A stretch of DNA of 64,000 nucleotides from Cloacibacillus porcorum (lineage in GTDB: Bacteria; Synergistota; Synergistia; Synergistales; Synergistaceae). Positions 55,649-64,000 of the stretch are shown piece after piece. The notes under the pieces are model-generated. The model was not told the DNA's origin, did not search any database, and saw only the letters and a program-made list of their open reading frames with translations. The stretch spans positions 1,791,501 to 1,855,500 of the forward strand of contig NZ_CP016757.1 of NCBI RefSeq assembly GCF_001701045.1, given 5' to 3'. Every line of letters starts with the position of its first letter. Positions within the stretch are counted from its first letter, which is position 1. The position numbers and the translations under genes were made by a program.

Positions 55649-56116
55649 CTATTCCGCCTCAAGCGTCAACCCGGAGGCGATGACGAAGCCCATTTCGGCT
55701 TCGGCAACTATCTCATCGTCGACCTTGGCGACAAATTCAAACTTGCCCATATTGCCGCGGCGGCGTTTAAGCTTTGCGGTGGTACGAAGCTGGTCGCCAG
55801 GCTTCACCGGTTTGCGGAACTTGGCGTTGTCTATTGATGTCAAATATACAAGCTTTCTGTCGCCGTTCTGGAACTCAGGCTGCAATTTAAGAAGCATCGC
55901 TCCCACCTGCCCCATAGACTCGAGGATGAGCACTCCCGGCATCACCGGTTCGTCTGGGAAATGTCCCTGAAAAAACGGCTCGTTGAAAGATACATTCTTA
56001 TAACCGGTAACCTGTTTTAGTTTGCCTGTATCGATGATCTCCTCGATCCTGTCTACAAGCAAAAAGGGATAACGATGCGGAAGAAGCTCCATTATCTGAT
56101 TGATGTGTATCTGCAT
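55649..56116 (-). CDS. fabZ: 3-hydroxyacyl-ACP dehydratase FabZ
   Basis: A 155-residue hot-dog enzyme with LLPHRYPFLLVDRIEEI (catalytic His) and GHFPDEPVMPGVLILESMGQ (catalytic Glu). It dehydrates 3-hydroxyacyl-ACP in fatty-acid elongation, the same pool that LpxA and LpxD use. AGGAGG lies before the ATG. Placement between lpxC and lpxA is usual. Confidence 0.96.
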   Translation of the reverse strand: MQIHINQIMELLPHRYPFLLVDRIEEIIDTGKLKQVTGYKNVSFNEPFFQGHFPDEPVMPGVLILESMGQVGAMLLKLQPEFQNGDRKLVYLTSIDNAKFRKPVKPGDQLRTTAKLKRRRGNMGKFEFVAKVDDEIVAEAEMGFVIASGLTLEAE

Positions 56117-56161
56117 TGATTTTTCCTCCTTATTTATCTCTCATCAAATCTTTACTGCCTA

Positions 56162-56980
56162 TTAGGGAAACAAAGTTTTTATACGGCGCGTCAGCTTCCC
56201 GTGGATGCTGTGCCCCGCCGCGACGGCCACATAATGGGCTGTCGGTATCTCTCCCGCTAAAGTCAGGTCTCCAAGCAAATCAATGACCTTGTGTGTCACG
56301 CACTCAAGCGGAAAACGCAGCCGCTGTCCGCCGACCAGTCCCTTTTCATCAAAGACCAGTGCATTATCCAGAGTCCCGCCTTTCGCAAGTCCGTTTTGCT
56401 TCAGATAGTCCAGCTCAGAGGTGAGCCCAAACGTACGGGCCTTAGAAATTATATTATAAAAAGTCTCGCTTGTGATATCATATTTGACTTTTTGGGTGCC
56501 GATCGGCGTTCCCGAATAATCAATTATATAAGTGACCGTCAGCTTCTCCGCGGGAGCCGCGGCAAGCAGACGTCCGCCGTCGTTTTCTTCCAGAAAGAGA
56601 GGCGCCGCGATGGCACGCTTCTTCCGTTTTCCGTCGATCTCTTCAAAACCGCAATTCTTGATCGCCTCGGCAAAGGGGAAGGCGCTTCCGTCAAGGATAG
56701 GAACCTCATTGCCGGTAAGTTCGAGCTCAACTGCCTCAAGTCCCATTCCTGCGATTGCCGCAAGCAGATGCTCGGCCGTCCTTACGACGGCGCCGTTCGG
56801 AAGCGAGAAGCCGGTCAGACGGCTATCCTCCTCCACGACGGCCTCCGTCACCGGCGACAGGCCGCTTTTATTACGAAAATAGATGCCGGCGGAGCCGCAG
56901 GGGCGCATCCACAGTGTAGATTCCTCGCCGGAGTGCAGTCCGACTCCGCCTATTTTGATCTCATTCTTAAGCGTCTTCAT
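56162..56980 (-). CDS. lpxC: UDP-3-O-acyl-GlcNAc deacetylase (LpxC)
   Basis: About 272 residues, the separate LpxC form rather than an LpxC-FabZ fusion. It has the zinc ligands in EHLLAAIAGMG and HKVIDLLGDLTLAG, and the late His in AGHSIHGKL. It removes acetate from the sugar in the committed step of lipid A synthesis. The ATG at 56980 overlaps lpxD by 14 bases. A longer frame starts 11 codons earlier. Confidence 0.96.
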   Translation of the reverse strand: MKTLKNEIKIGGVGLHSGEESTLWMRPCGSAGIYFRNKSGLSPVTEAVVEEDSRLTGFSLPNGAVVRTAEHLLAAIAGMGLEAVELELTGNEVPILDGSAFPFAEAIKNCGFEEIDGKRKKRAIAAPLFLEENDGGRLLAAAPAEKLTVTYIIDYSGTPIGTQKVKYDITSETFYNIISKARTFGLTSELDYLKQNGLAKGGTLDNALVFDEKGLVGGQRLRFPLECVTHKVIDLLGDLTLAGEIPTAHYVAVAAGHSIHGKLTRRIKTLFP

Positions 56981-58013
56981 GTTCTCTCTCAAGACGCTCG
57001 ACCTTTTTGGCAAGCTCTCTTACACTGCGCATAAAATCCGGCAGCTGCCTCACGGCGGCCTGCTGGCGAAGCTCCTTTTTATGATCCTGCGCCGGGAAAC
57101 CGGACACAATGGAACCGGCGGGAATGTCGGATGATACGCCGCCCCGACCGCCTACTGTGCAGCCGTCCCCGATGGTGGCGTGGTTCGAGGCGCCGGACTG
57201 AGCCGCCATGATAACGCCCCTGCCAATCTTCGTGCTGCCCGCGATGCCGGACTGCGCGACGACAATCGTATAACCGCCGATCTCGCAGTTATGGCCGATC
57301 TTCACATGGCTGTCAATCTTTGCATACGGACCGATATAGGTCTCTCCAAAGGTCGCGCGGTCAACCGCCGAACAGGCGCCGATCTCCACCCCGTCGTCAA
57401 GGTGAGCGATGCCTATCTGGGGAATCTTTATCAGTCCAGCCTTGGGATCAGGGACAAAACCAAAGCCTTCACAGCCGATGACGGAATTTGTATGAAGTAC
57501 GCACCTGTTACCGATCTTCGTATGGTGGTATATCATAGTTCCCGGCTCGATAAGGCAGCTGCTGCCGATTTCCGTATACTCGTCAATGACGACGTTTTCC
57601 ATTATTACAGTGTTGTCGCCGATCTTCACGTTGTCTCGTATCACCGCGCCAGCTCCCACTGAGACGTTGTCGCCGAGCTGCGCGGAACAGGCAATAATCG
57701 CGCGGTCGGATATGTCAGTTGTGCGTATAGGGGTATCGTCAAAATAGCTGAGCAGCGCGATCAGCGCTACACGCGGATCATCCACCTCCACGCCGGCACA
57801 GCTGTCGTTGATCCATCCTCTTTTAGTGAAGAGAACGGTCCCTTTCTTCACCTGCGGAACGAATTTTTTCTCCCACAGCGGCGAAATACTGTTTTCTCCG
57901 GCCTTTTCCGGCGCACAGATAGAGGAGACCTTTATTTCTGGATCCCCCTTCACCTCTCCGTGCGTCATCTCTGCAATCTGGCCAAGCGTAATGCTCTTTG
58001 CTATCGTACTCAA
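56967..58013 (-). CDS. lpxD: UDP-3-O-(3-hydroxyacyl)glucosamine N-acyltransferase (LpxD)
   Basis: A 348-residue acyltransferase: an N-terminal uridine-binding domain (to about residue 100), then a left-handed beta-helix of hexapeptide repeats with catalytic His in DSHVKIGHNCEIGGYTIVVA. A C-terminal helix follows. It adds the second acyl chain in lipid A synthesis. The start is probably a TTG; GAGAGGA is very close to it. Follows the unknown envelope protein by 17 bases. Confidence 0.95.
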   Translation of the reverse strand: MSTIAKSITLGQIAEMTHGEVKGDPEIKVSSICAPEKAGENSISPLWEKKFVPQVKKGTVLFTKRGWINDSCAGVEVDDPRVALIALLSYFDDTPIRTTDISDRAIIACSAQLGDNVSVGAGAVIRDNVKIGDNTVIMENVVIDEYTEIGSSCLIEPGTMIYHHTKIGNRCVLHTNSVIGCEGFGFVPDPKAGLIKIPQIGIAHLDDGVEIGACSAVDRATFGETYIGPYAKIDSHVKIGHNCEIGGYTIVVAQSGIAGSTKIGRGVIMAAQSGASNHATIGDGCTVGGRGGVSSDIPAGSIVSGFPAQDHKKELRQQAAVRQLPDFMRSVRELAKKVERLEREHEDA

Positions 58014-58029
58014 TCCTCTCTATAGAATG

Positions 58030-59307
58030 CTATAGGTTGCCAAGCATTTTAAGGCTCCAACGATCATTGTCGCGGGCATCATATTCAACCTCAAAAGATA
58101 TGTTCTCCGTCGCCCTCCAGCCGATGGCGCCGTTGAACTTGCCGTCCTCCCTGAATCTGAGCCAGAAATAGGGCTTACGAAGCTGCGGGTCCATGGAAAG
58201 CTTTCCCCACATCATTTCGTCCTTCGTATCCCATTCACCGCCGATCCAAAAATCACGGATAGACCGCCAGCGCAGACCAAAGCGGCCGTTTATATTCCAC
58301 TCCTGCAGTCCGAGGATACCCTCAGCGTAGGCCTCCATATCAACCTCAGGAAAGAGCTCTACCTTACGGCCAATATGTACTCCCAGCTCCGCTGATTTAT
58401 CCGCAGTTCCGGCATATATCGCCGCCCAGGCGCCGATGGTGTAGTAGCGGCTCTCAACTCTGACGTTGATCTGTGATATCTGCGAGGGCTGAAATTCTGC
58501 CTCGGCCTTCGAGGCAGAGCGTTCCGTGATACGGCGTTCATTTATATAGTCCTCCGCCCAGCGGCTCATGTCCGCGGAATGCTTAGAAGCCCAGATAACG
58601 GGGATCCCGATAAACGGCGCGAACTGCCCCATCAGCCCCTCGCGCAGCTCTCCGTGAAGGAGCGTCGGCAGAGAGTTGGATACCAGTGTCGGATTAACAG
58701 CCAATATCATCGGCATCTGCGGCGCGAAGGTTATCGTCAAGAGATGCCGCTCATCCTTCGTAGTCAGCAACAGAGAGGGGGCCCAGCCGGGCAGTTTCGT
58801 GCCGGCGAGTTTCTCGATCTCTTCCTGTAATGCCTTATCGGACCAACTCAAAGATTCAAGCGGGACTCCTTGAAGCAGGATCATTGTCTCTCCGCGCAGA
58901 TACTGGACATCTTCGCTGAACCACTCAAGCGGCGGGTTTTGCAGCTGCGGAGTCCTGACCTCCACGTTCCAAGGGGTTATTTCTCCCTCGGGAGAAAATT
59001 GGACGGTTATATTGTCGTCCTCGCCTGCGGAGGCATCTATCTTATAACCTGAGAAGAGCCTTGAGGCGACAGTCTGCAAAATTTCAGCCTGATAGTCGGC
59101 CCTCTGTCCCGTGGGCATACTGTCATGGACGGCCTTCAGGCTCTGCTCGGCGAGCGTACTCTGCCAAAGAGGCAGCCCTTCTACGAGAATCGACGCGGAG
59201 GCCTCTTTGAAATTTGAGAACACAATAAAAGTCGCGGCAATTAAAATTGCCGCAACTATTTTTATACGTTCTTTTGTTGTCTTCTTAGAACAGTTCTCCG
59301 AAGCCAA
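58030..59307 (-). CDS. Unknown exported protein between bamA and lpxD
   Basis: About 425 residues. An N-terminal signal or anchor (RIKIVAAILIAATFIVFSNF) is followed by a region of mixed charge and a C-terminal third with aromatic-rich alternating stretches (WNINGRFGLRWRSIRDFWIG, KPYFWLRFREDGKFNGAIGW) that looks like membrane-embedded beta strands. I do not recognise the family. In other diderms this slot often holds skp (ompH). The likely start is a TTG at 59307, overlapping bamA by 23 bases. A role in outer-membrane biogenesis is inference from position. Confidence 0.65.
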   Translation of the reverse strand: MASENCSKKTTKERIKIVAAILIAATFIVFSNFKEASASILVEGLPLWQSTLAEQSLKAVHDSMPTGQRADYQAEILQTVASRLFSGYKIDASAGEDDNITVQFSPEGEITPWNVEVRTPQLQNPPLEWFSEDVQYLRGETMILLQGVPLESLSWSDKALQEEIEKLAGTKLPGWAPSLLLTTKDERHLLTITFAPQMPMILAVNPTLVSNSLPTLLHGELREGLMGQFAPFIGIPVIWASKHSADMSRWAEDYINERRITERSASKAEAEFQPSQISQINVRVESRYYTIGAWAAIYAGTADKSAELGVHIGRKVELFPEVDMEAYAEGILGLQEWNINGRFGLRWRSIRDFWIGGEWDTKDEMMWGKLSMDPQLRKPYFWLRFREDGKFNGAIGWRATENISFEVEYDARDNDRWSLKMLGNL

Positions 59308-61219
59308 AATGGAACCTGCCTTCGTCACCGTCCGCGTAGTCAAGACGCAGATTTCCCAGAGGGGTATTCAGACGGATACCGATACCTGGAGACGAGCCCC
59401 AGTCGTCGTTGCCAACCGAACGATATGATCCCATATCCCAAGCACGGCCTACATCGTAGAATACTACAAAGCTCAGCATTTTCTGCATAGGTATACGAAG
59501 TTCAAAGTTGCCCAAAACCATATTCGTACCATGCTGGTAATCATCCTCGTATCCCCTTAGCGTCGTGTCACCGCCAACGGTGTACATTTCGTCATAAGGC
59601 ACATCACCTGTAGATGACCCTGCGATCAGGCGTGCTGCAAAGAGTACCGGCTTGTCCTCGTAACCATTGAGGAAGGTCGTCTCAAAGATATCCTTAAGGA
59701 AATTACCAACAGGGAAATAGAATCTGCTCTCAAACCAATACTTCATATAATTGTAATCTTGATCTTCAACGTTTGCTTTACCAAACTGAAAACTAATACT
59801 CTCAACATCTCCTCTGGTATAAGGAGCATATTCATCAATATTGAACCTCCGGAAAGAAAGCGTTGCCGAGTAGTAAGTACCTTCACCAAGCTCTTCTTCT
59901 TTTATTCTCCGCAGTTCTTCTTCTCTAGTCAGTCCGTTGGGACCAACTTTACCGTCAGGATAGTCCTCTCTGAATCCATCTCTTTCCCTGACATTGTCGT
60001 TCTTCGTATTATGCCAGTCAAGCAGCATATACCAGTTGTACTTGGATTCTTCACGGAATTTCTTACCGAAGCCTATAAAAGCTCCATATTTATCCCTGTC
60101 ATACTCAAGGTACTGCTTGTCATTCTGATAGTAGTAAACATCGTCCCAGGCTCGTTTATAAATACCGACCTTCCAAGCCGTGATCTTGCTGCTCATGTAG
60201 GGCTGTTCGAAGGAGAGCCAATATTCCTCTCTGTCTCCCAGCTCGAAACCGACACTGAGTTTCAGACCGGCGCCGCCGATATTGAAGTTTTCATAACTCA
60301 TACCGCCGCCAAAACCGCTCTGCGTTCCGTAAGCCACGTTGAAGCCAAGCTTGCCGGTACGCGCCTCTTCAACGGTAAGGACGATTATCACGTCGTCGGG
60401 ATTCTCCCCCGGCTCGAAGTTCACGTTGACGTCGCTGAAGTATCCCAGCCCCTGCAGGCGGTTCAGCGTCAGACGAAGCTTGTTGGCGTTGAAGAGTTCT
60501 CCAACCTTTATCTTTAAATAGCGTTCGATGATCTTCTTTTTGGTGATTTTGTTTCCCTGTATGACGATCTCGGATATTTTTGGCTCGATGATCTCGACGG
60601 TGATGACATCGCCATCGATCTTCACATCCTTCACATTTGCCATTACGTAGCCGTCTTCCTGATATTTTTCCTTTATCCTCTGGAGGTCGTTGCGGAAGAA
60701 GGTCCTGTTGAATATCATGCCCGGCTGCGTAAAGATCGCGCTCTTGAGCTTATCCTCTGAATAGACGGTGTTGCCGACAAATTTGATCTCTCCGACTTTT
60801 GGGTTTTCCTGTACAAGGAAGGTGACCTTTACGCCGTCGCCTTCGTCGGTTACCTTATAGTCTGTCGCATTGAAGAAACCGAGTTCAAAGATAGCTTCGG
60901 CATCCTTGCGCAGCTTCTCTTCGTCTACGTGCTGCCCGACCTTCGAGGTCACCACGCTCATTATATGGTCACGATTGACCTCCTGATTACCTTGGAGGTC
61001 CATACTTACGATGACGGGGCCGGTAAGGTCCTCCTCTTCAGGAGCGGGGGCCGGTTCCTGAGGTTTATCCGCAGAGACGGTCTCAGTCTGCGCCGAAGGG
61101 ATGTTTTCCGCTGCATTCTCCAGCGCGTTTTCTTCGGCTGATAATGCGGAAGTCGCCGCGAAGGCGACAATAATCAATGCCAGAGCAAAAGGCTTCGCTC
61201 GTTTTAACACACACACCAC
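59285..61219 (-). CDS. bamA: Outer-membrane assembly factor BamA
   Basis: A 644-residue Omp85 protein. A signal peptide (ending in ATSALSA) is followed by a Pro/Glu-rich stretch and POTRA repeats, and then a C-terminal beta-barrel with GYEDDYQHGTNMVLGNFELR. It ends in Phe (FHFGFGELF), as needed for barrel recognition. Shorter than the E. coli protein (about 810), consistent with fewer POTRA domains (perhaps three). It inserts beta-barrel proteins into the outer membrane. Confidence 0.95.
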   Translation of the reverse strand: MVCVLKRAKPFALALIIVAFAATSALSAEENALENAAENIPSAQTETVSADKPQEPAPAPEEEDLTGPVIVSMDLQGNQEVNRDHIMSVVTSKVGQHVDEEKLRKDAEAIFELGFFNATDYKVTDEGDGVKVTFLVQENPKVGEIKFVGNTVYSEDKLKSAIFTQPGMIFNRTFFRNDLQRIKEKYQEDGYVMANVKDVKIDGDVITVEIIEPKISEIVIQGNKITKKKIIERYLKIKVGELFNANKLRLTLNRLQGLGYFSDVNVNFEPGENPDDVIIVLTVEEARTGKLGFNVAYGTQSGFGGGMSYENFNIGGAGLKLSVGFELGDREEYWLSFEQPYMSSKITAWKVGIYKRAWDDVYYYQNDKQYLEYDRDKYGAFIGFGKKFREESKYNWYMLLDWHNTKNDNVRERDGFREDYPDGKVGPNGLTREEELRRIKEEELGEGTYYSATLSFRRFNIDEYAPYTRGDVESISFQFGKANVEDQDYNYMKYWFESRFYFPVGNFLKDIFETTFLNGYEDKPVLFAARLIAGSSTGDVPYDEMYTVGGDTTLRGYEDDYQHGTNMVLGNFELRIPMQKMLSFVVFYDVGRAWDMGSYRSVGNDDWGSSPGIGIRLNTPLGNLRLDYADGDEGRFHFGFGELF

Positions 61220-61243
61220 TCCTCAAATACAAGGGCTAAAAAA

Positions 61244-61864
61244 TTAATTGACGATTTTGATTGCAGGCTCACTGCCCCTCAGACTCTTCTCGCCTATCTG
61301 AATAAGCGTAAGAAGGTCTTCGGCCTTTATCTTATTTTCGGCCCTCTGCTTGACAGTGGGACGTTCGGCGGAAATTTGCACCACAGGCTTTTCCACAGCT
61401 TTGGCTGTAAAATTCTTCTTAAGCCCGGGAGATTTTTCCTCCGCTGTTTTAATGGCGATATTACTTTCATTGAGATTTTTTCGCAGAAGCTGAAGGAGCT
61501 CCTTTTCCTCCGTCGTAACAAGGGCGAATTCTTCAAAATGGCTCTCCGCGCCGGTGGCAAGAGCAGCCACACGCTGCGGATTTCCGCTCTCTACGGCGAT
61601 GGGGAATGTCGAAAGGCAGATTATTACTATCGCGATACCGAATGATTTTGCACCAAAGGAAGCGCAGCTCCGAAGCCGAAAAAATGCCGGCCGGGGCACC
61701 GCTTCATTTTCGGCCTGATCCCAAAGCTCCTCCCTCACCTGCTTAAGTTCAGCGGAGAGACAGTCGGCCTCGGCAACCGCCGATTTCCATTTATGATTTT
61801 CACAGGCCGCCGTAAGACGGTCGAGCCATCTTTGAAGTCTGGCTGTCTTCTGTTTCATCAGCAT
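61244..61864 (-). CDS. Single-pass membrane protein, possible anti-sigma factor
   Basis: A 206-residue protein with a cytosolic helical N-terminus of about 70 residues (RLQRWLDRLTAACENHKWKS), one membrane segment at about residues 75-91, and a charged outer part. This is the usual layout of anti-sigma factors, and the gene starts 38 bases after a sigma-factor gene in the same transcript. No known anti-sigma family motif is visible, so function is inferred from layout and position. bamA follows by 24 bases. ATGs at 61864 and 61858 are both possible starts. Confidence 0.55.
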   Translation of the reverse strand: MLMKQKTARLQRWLDRLTAACENHKWKSAVAEADCLSAELKQVREELWDQAENEAVPRPAFFRLRSCASFGAKSFGIAIVIICLSTFPIAVESGNPQRVAALATGAESHFEEFALVTTEEKELLQLLRKNLNESNIAIKTAEEKSPGLKKNFTAKAVEKPVVQISAERPTVKQRAENKIKAEDLLTLIQIGEKSLRGSEPAIKIVN

Positions 61865-61902
61865 CCATCCTCATAAATTCAAGATAATAGAATTATCCCG
61901 AT

Positions 61903-62508
61903 TTATATCCCCGATGTGGCCTCGGATTCTTTTATTCCCAGCCACGATTTTAGCTTCGCGAGCGCTTTTCTTCTTATACGGTAGACATGGCTGATGTCGA
62001 TGTTCTTTTCATCCGCCACTTCACGGGCGACACGCCCCTCCATGACAAGGGCGTTGATGATCTCGGATTCCCTCTCTGAAAGCTGCGAAAGCGCATTTTC
62101 CAGATCTATAGACCATTCGCTGCGGCTCGACTCATTATAGAGCAGAGAATTATCCGTACTCTCGTCAATAAACACGGCCTCGTCAACAGGAATTGGTGCT
62201 TTGGCCTCCACACGCTGGAGAAAGTTGATCATTCTTCCGCGAATTTTGTAATAGGCAAAGGTGGAAAAACGGATATTTCTTTCGACATCGAAAGAATCGA
62301 CTGCATTTATCAGAGCGAGCATCCCCTCCTGAATGAGATCCTGATATGTGCTGTAGGGGACCTTTAATTTCTTTGCGAGCCAATAAACCATAGGACGATT
62401 GGCAAGGATCAATTCTTCCCTCGCCTCTTCGCTTCCGGCTGCGCATTCTCTCCATAACTGGGAGTCGTCGCGCCGCTGATCGATATTATGTTCCGCACCT
62501 GTACTCAT
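61903..62508 (-). CDS. Alternative sigma factor (sigma-70 family)
   Basis: About 201 residues. Region 2 (LANRPMVYWLAKKLKV, DLIQEGMLALINAVDSFDVE, RFSTFAYYKIRGRMINFLQR) and region 4 (LSERESEIINALVMEGRVAR, then DISHVYRIRRKALAKLKSWL) are clear; region 3 is short or missing. The region 2 sequence is of FliA/SigB type rather than the minimal ECF type. No flagellar genes are near. It lies upstream of a membrane protein and bamA, so it may control envelope genes. The ATG at 62508 is preferred over a frame open 18 codons earlier. Confidence 0.88.
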   Translation of the reverse strand: MSTGAEHNIDQRRDDSQLWRECAAGSEEAREELILANRPMVYWLAKKLKVPYSTYQDLIQEGMLALINAVDSFDVERNIRFSTFAYYKIRGRMINFLQRVEAKAPIPVDEAVFIDESTDNSLLYNESSRSEWSIDLENALSQLSERESEIINALVMEGRVAREVADEKNIDISHVYRIRRKALAKLKSWLGIKESEATSGI

Positions 62509-62580
62509 CTCATCACACTCTTTTCTCAGAGACAAGGTAACTAACTCTAGACATTTTACCACATTATATTTAAATTGACT

Positions 62581-63285
62581 CTATAATATCGGCATTGAAG
62601 TTACCACGGCCTCGCTCATCTTCAGATGCAGCGTATCGTTTAGATAGGCGAGGACGAATCTGTTTCCCGCCTCCACGCTGAACGCGGAGATGGAACAATT
62701 ATCGATGCGCGTCTTCCAAAATATGTTTGACCGCGGCAGCCCGAGCATCGGCAGGAACAGCCCGCGCAGCATCGCGCCGTGGCCGACGACGACGATATTA
62801 TCCTCCGGCCGCTCCAGCAGTATTTTTGCGACCTGCGCGGACCTTTCATACAGCTTCTCCATGCTCTCTCCGCCGGGTGCGTCGACATGCAATTGGTTGC
62901 TGCGCCATTTATAAAAGAGCTCTTCACCGAAGCGCTCTTTTATTTCTTTGACTGTAAGCCCCTCCCACTCGCCAAAGTTTACCTCTTCCAGAAGATTCAG
63001 CCTTTCCACTTTAATGCCCACGTGGTGAGCAGCGATATTCTCCGCCGTCTCATAGGCGCGGGAAAGAGGGCTGCTGATCACAGCATCTATCTCCGCACCG
63101 GCGAAGCGCAGCCCGGTCTTGCGGGCCTGCTCGCGTCCCTCCTCACATAGCGGGATATCGGTGACGCCCTGATAACGGAACAGGTTGTTCCATTCCGTCT
63201 TTCCGTGGCGTACAAAAAAGATCTTCTTGCCCGCGATCGGCGCGCTGAGTCCCGGAGCCTCGTTTATCATATTTTTCTTATCCAA
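62581..63285 (-). CDS. Histidine-phosphatase family protein
   Basis: A 234-residue protein with the catalytic IFFVRHGKTEWN motif near residue 26, the second Arg in SSPLSRAYETAE, and VVVGHGAMLRG with the second His. This is the cofactor-independent-phosphatase branch of the phosphoglycerate mutase superfamily (GpmB, CobC or broad phosphatase). The substrate is not predictable. The TTG start has AGAGAGGG eight bases upstream. It appears to be the first gene of the long operon. Confidence 0.85.
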   Translation of the reverse strand: MDKKNMINEAPGLSAPIAGKKIFFVRHGKTEWNNLFRYQGVTDIPLCEEGREQARKTGLRFAGAEIDAVISSPLSRAYETAENIAAHHVGIKVERLNLLEEVNFGEWEGLTVKEIKERFGEELFYKWRSNQLHVDAPGGESMEKLYERSAQVAKILLERPEDNIVVVGHGAMLRGLFLPMLGLPRSNIFWKTRIDNCSISAFSVEAGNRFVLAYLNDTLHLKMSEAVVTSMPIL

Positions 63286-63463
63286 ATAATATGCCCTCTC
63301 TCTATATATATACGACAGACTTTATAGAGCCAATGCCATATTCGTTATCCACAATAAAATGCCCATTCAAATAGCACCGCGGCATCTGAAATATCTTATC
63401 ATATGGCGGCGGTAAAAGTCAGCCCGGAGCTATACGTAAAGTACCGGCGTCTGTCACGCAAAA

Positions 63464-64000
63464 TCAGCTGAATATATTGCCCTGGCGGCATCTACGGCAC
63501 GGAGGCGTCTTCCGCTCCGAGATACTATCCCCCAGGCCGATCTCTCCGCACAGCAGCGGCAAGACCGGATCGTGCCTCGCGACGTTTCGCGCGACATTCC
63601 TCATGCTCCGGTTCGCGTAACAGTATCTGCAGCCGCTGGGACAGGTGCCGTACATCCCGATATCGACGCTTTCCGCACAGCCGCACGCCGTCCTTTGATT
63701 TTTATCTCTTTTAGCCTCAATCCTGTGGCCGGAGATTTTCCCCAGCAAATCGGCGTCCACGCAGCGTCCGTGAGCGACGCCGCAGTACTCCAGCTGGATG
63801 TCTTCGGCACAGCTCTCCAAACGCAGTTCATAGGAGGAAGCGATATCGGAGATGGATTTCGCCAGCATGGACTTCCGCTCCGGCACGAGAGGGTGAACTG
63901 AGAGCTCCGCCAGGTCTTTTCGTGTGCTGCGATAAAGGTCTATGAAGCTGAAGACACATTTTTTCGTATAACTACGCAGACTGCGGGCAAGGCGTTCAAA
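63464..64000 (-). CDS. DUF1848 protein, C-terminal part
   Basis: The last 178 codons of a gene that runs off the right edge. CGCAESVDIGMYGTCPSGCR followed by YCYANRS is the diagnostic Cys-rich block of the DUF1848 family, which probably binds an iron-sulfur cluster. The tail PPCRRCRQG has two more cysteines. The family's function is not established. The frame is open to the window edge, so the N-terminus is missing here only because of the cut. Confidence 0.85.
   Translation of the reverse strand, partial: FERLARSLRSYTKKCVFSFIDLYRSTRKDLAELSVHPLVPERKSMLAKSISDIASSYELRLESCAEDIQLEYCGVAHGRCVDADLLGKISGHRIEAKRDKNQRTACGCAESVDIGMYGTCPSGCRYCYANRSMRNVARNVARHDPVLPLLCGEIGLGDSISERKTPPCRRCRQGNIFS

Overview
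This 64 kb stretch is GC-rich chromosome. Most genes lie on the minus strand, in tightly packed and often overlapping operons. The gene mix points to an anaerobic diderm, most likely of the phylum Synergistota (Cloacibacillus/Synergistes-like). It has LPS and outer-membrane genes (lpxD, lpxC, fabZ, lpxA, kdsC, an LptF/G permease, bamA) alongside genes more usual in Firmicutes-like bacteria (an S55 SpoIVB-type peptidase, mprF, rqcH, an Asp23-domain protein). It also has selenocysteine use in selD, a MeaB GTPase and an AtuA-type enzyme. The phylum call is an inference from gene content; no rRNA is present.

Layout. 1-6.1 kb (minus): cell-wall and surface-polymer operon with an RpiB-Upp fusion, WecA-type transferase, wecB, murA, a P-loop/Asp23-domain fusion, a family 4 uracil-DNA glycosylase and the 5' end of uppS. 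6.1-13.5 kb: meaB, a small membrane protein, a Gfo/Idh/MocA oxidoreductase, pgeF, folC and valS, the last behind a structured leader. 13.5-19.8 kb: proteostasis operon tig-clpP-clpX-lon-engB. 20.1-21.5 kb: a sodium-dependent transporter.

21.5-37 kb is the accessory part. It holds a decayed tyrosine recombinase, an ABC importer with a split AtuA enzyme, a nested palindromic element, an RHH/RelE toxin-antitoxin pair with a clear promoter and operator, tRNA-Pro, a DMT exporter and a solitary Eco57I-like methylase with altered catalytic motifs. It continues with AT-rich orphan genes, an IS66-family element, tRNA-Ala and tRNA-Gly, and an MFS transporter.

37.5-53 kb returns to core genes: mprF, a nested inverted-repeat element, rqcH, an RluD-type pseudouridine synthase, ileS, dgkA, an S55 peptidase, prfB with a programmed +1 frameshift, birA, selD with an in-frame UGA (Sec) and an Lrp/AsnC regulator.

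53.2-63.3 kb (minus) is a long envelope-biogenesis operon: histidine phosphatase, sigma factor, membrane protein (possible anti-sigma factor), bamA, unknown envelope protein, lpxD, lpxC, fabZ, lpxA, kdsC, LptF/G permease, terminator. The right edge cuts a DUF1848 gene.

The most interesting points are the sigma/membrane-protein pair leading the Bam-Lpx operon with an unknown exported protein between bamA and lpxD; the RpiB-Upp and P-loop-Asp23 fusions; the structured RNA-like leader of valS, whose wobble pairs favour the sense strand; and the nested palindromic elements at 26.9 and 40.2 kb. No CRISPR array and no rRNA were seen.
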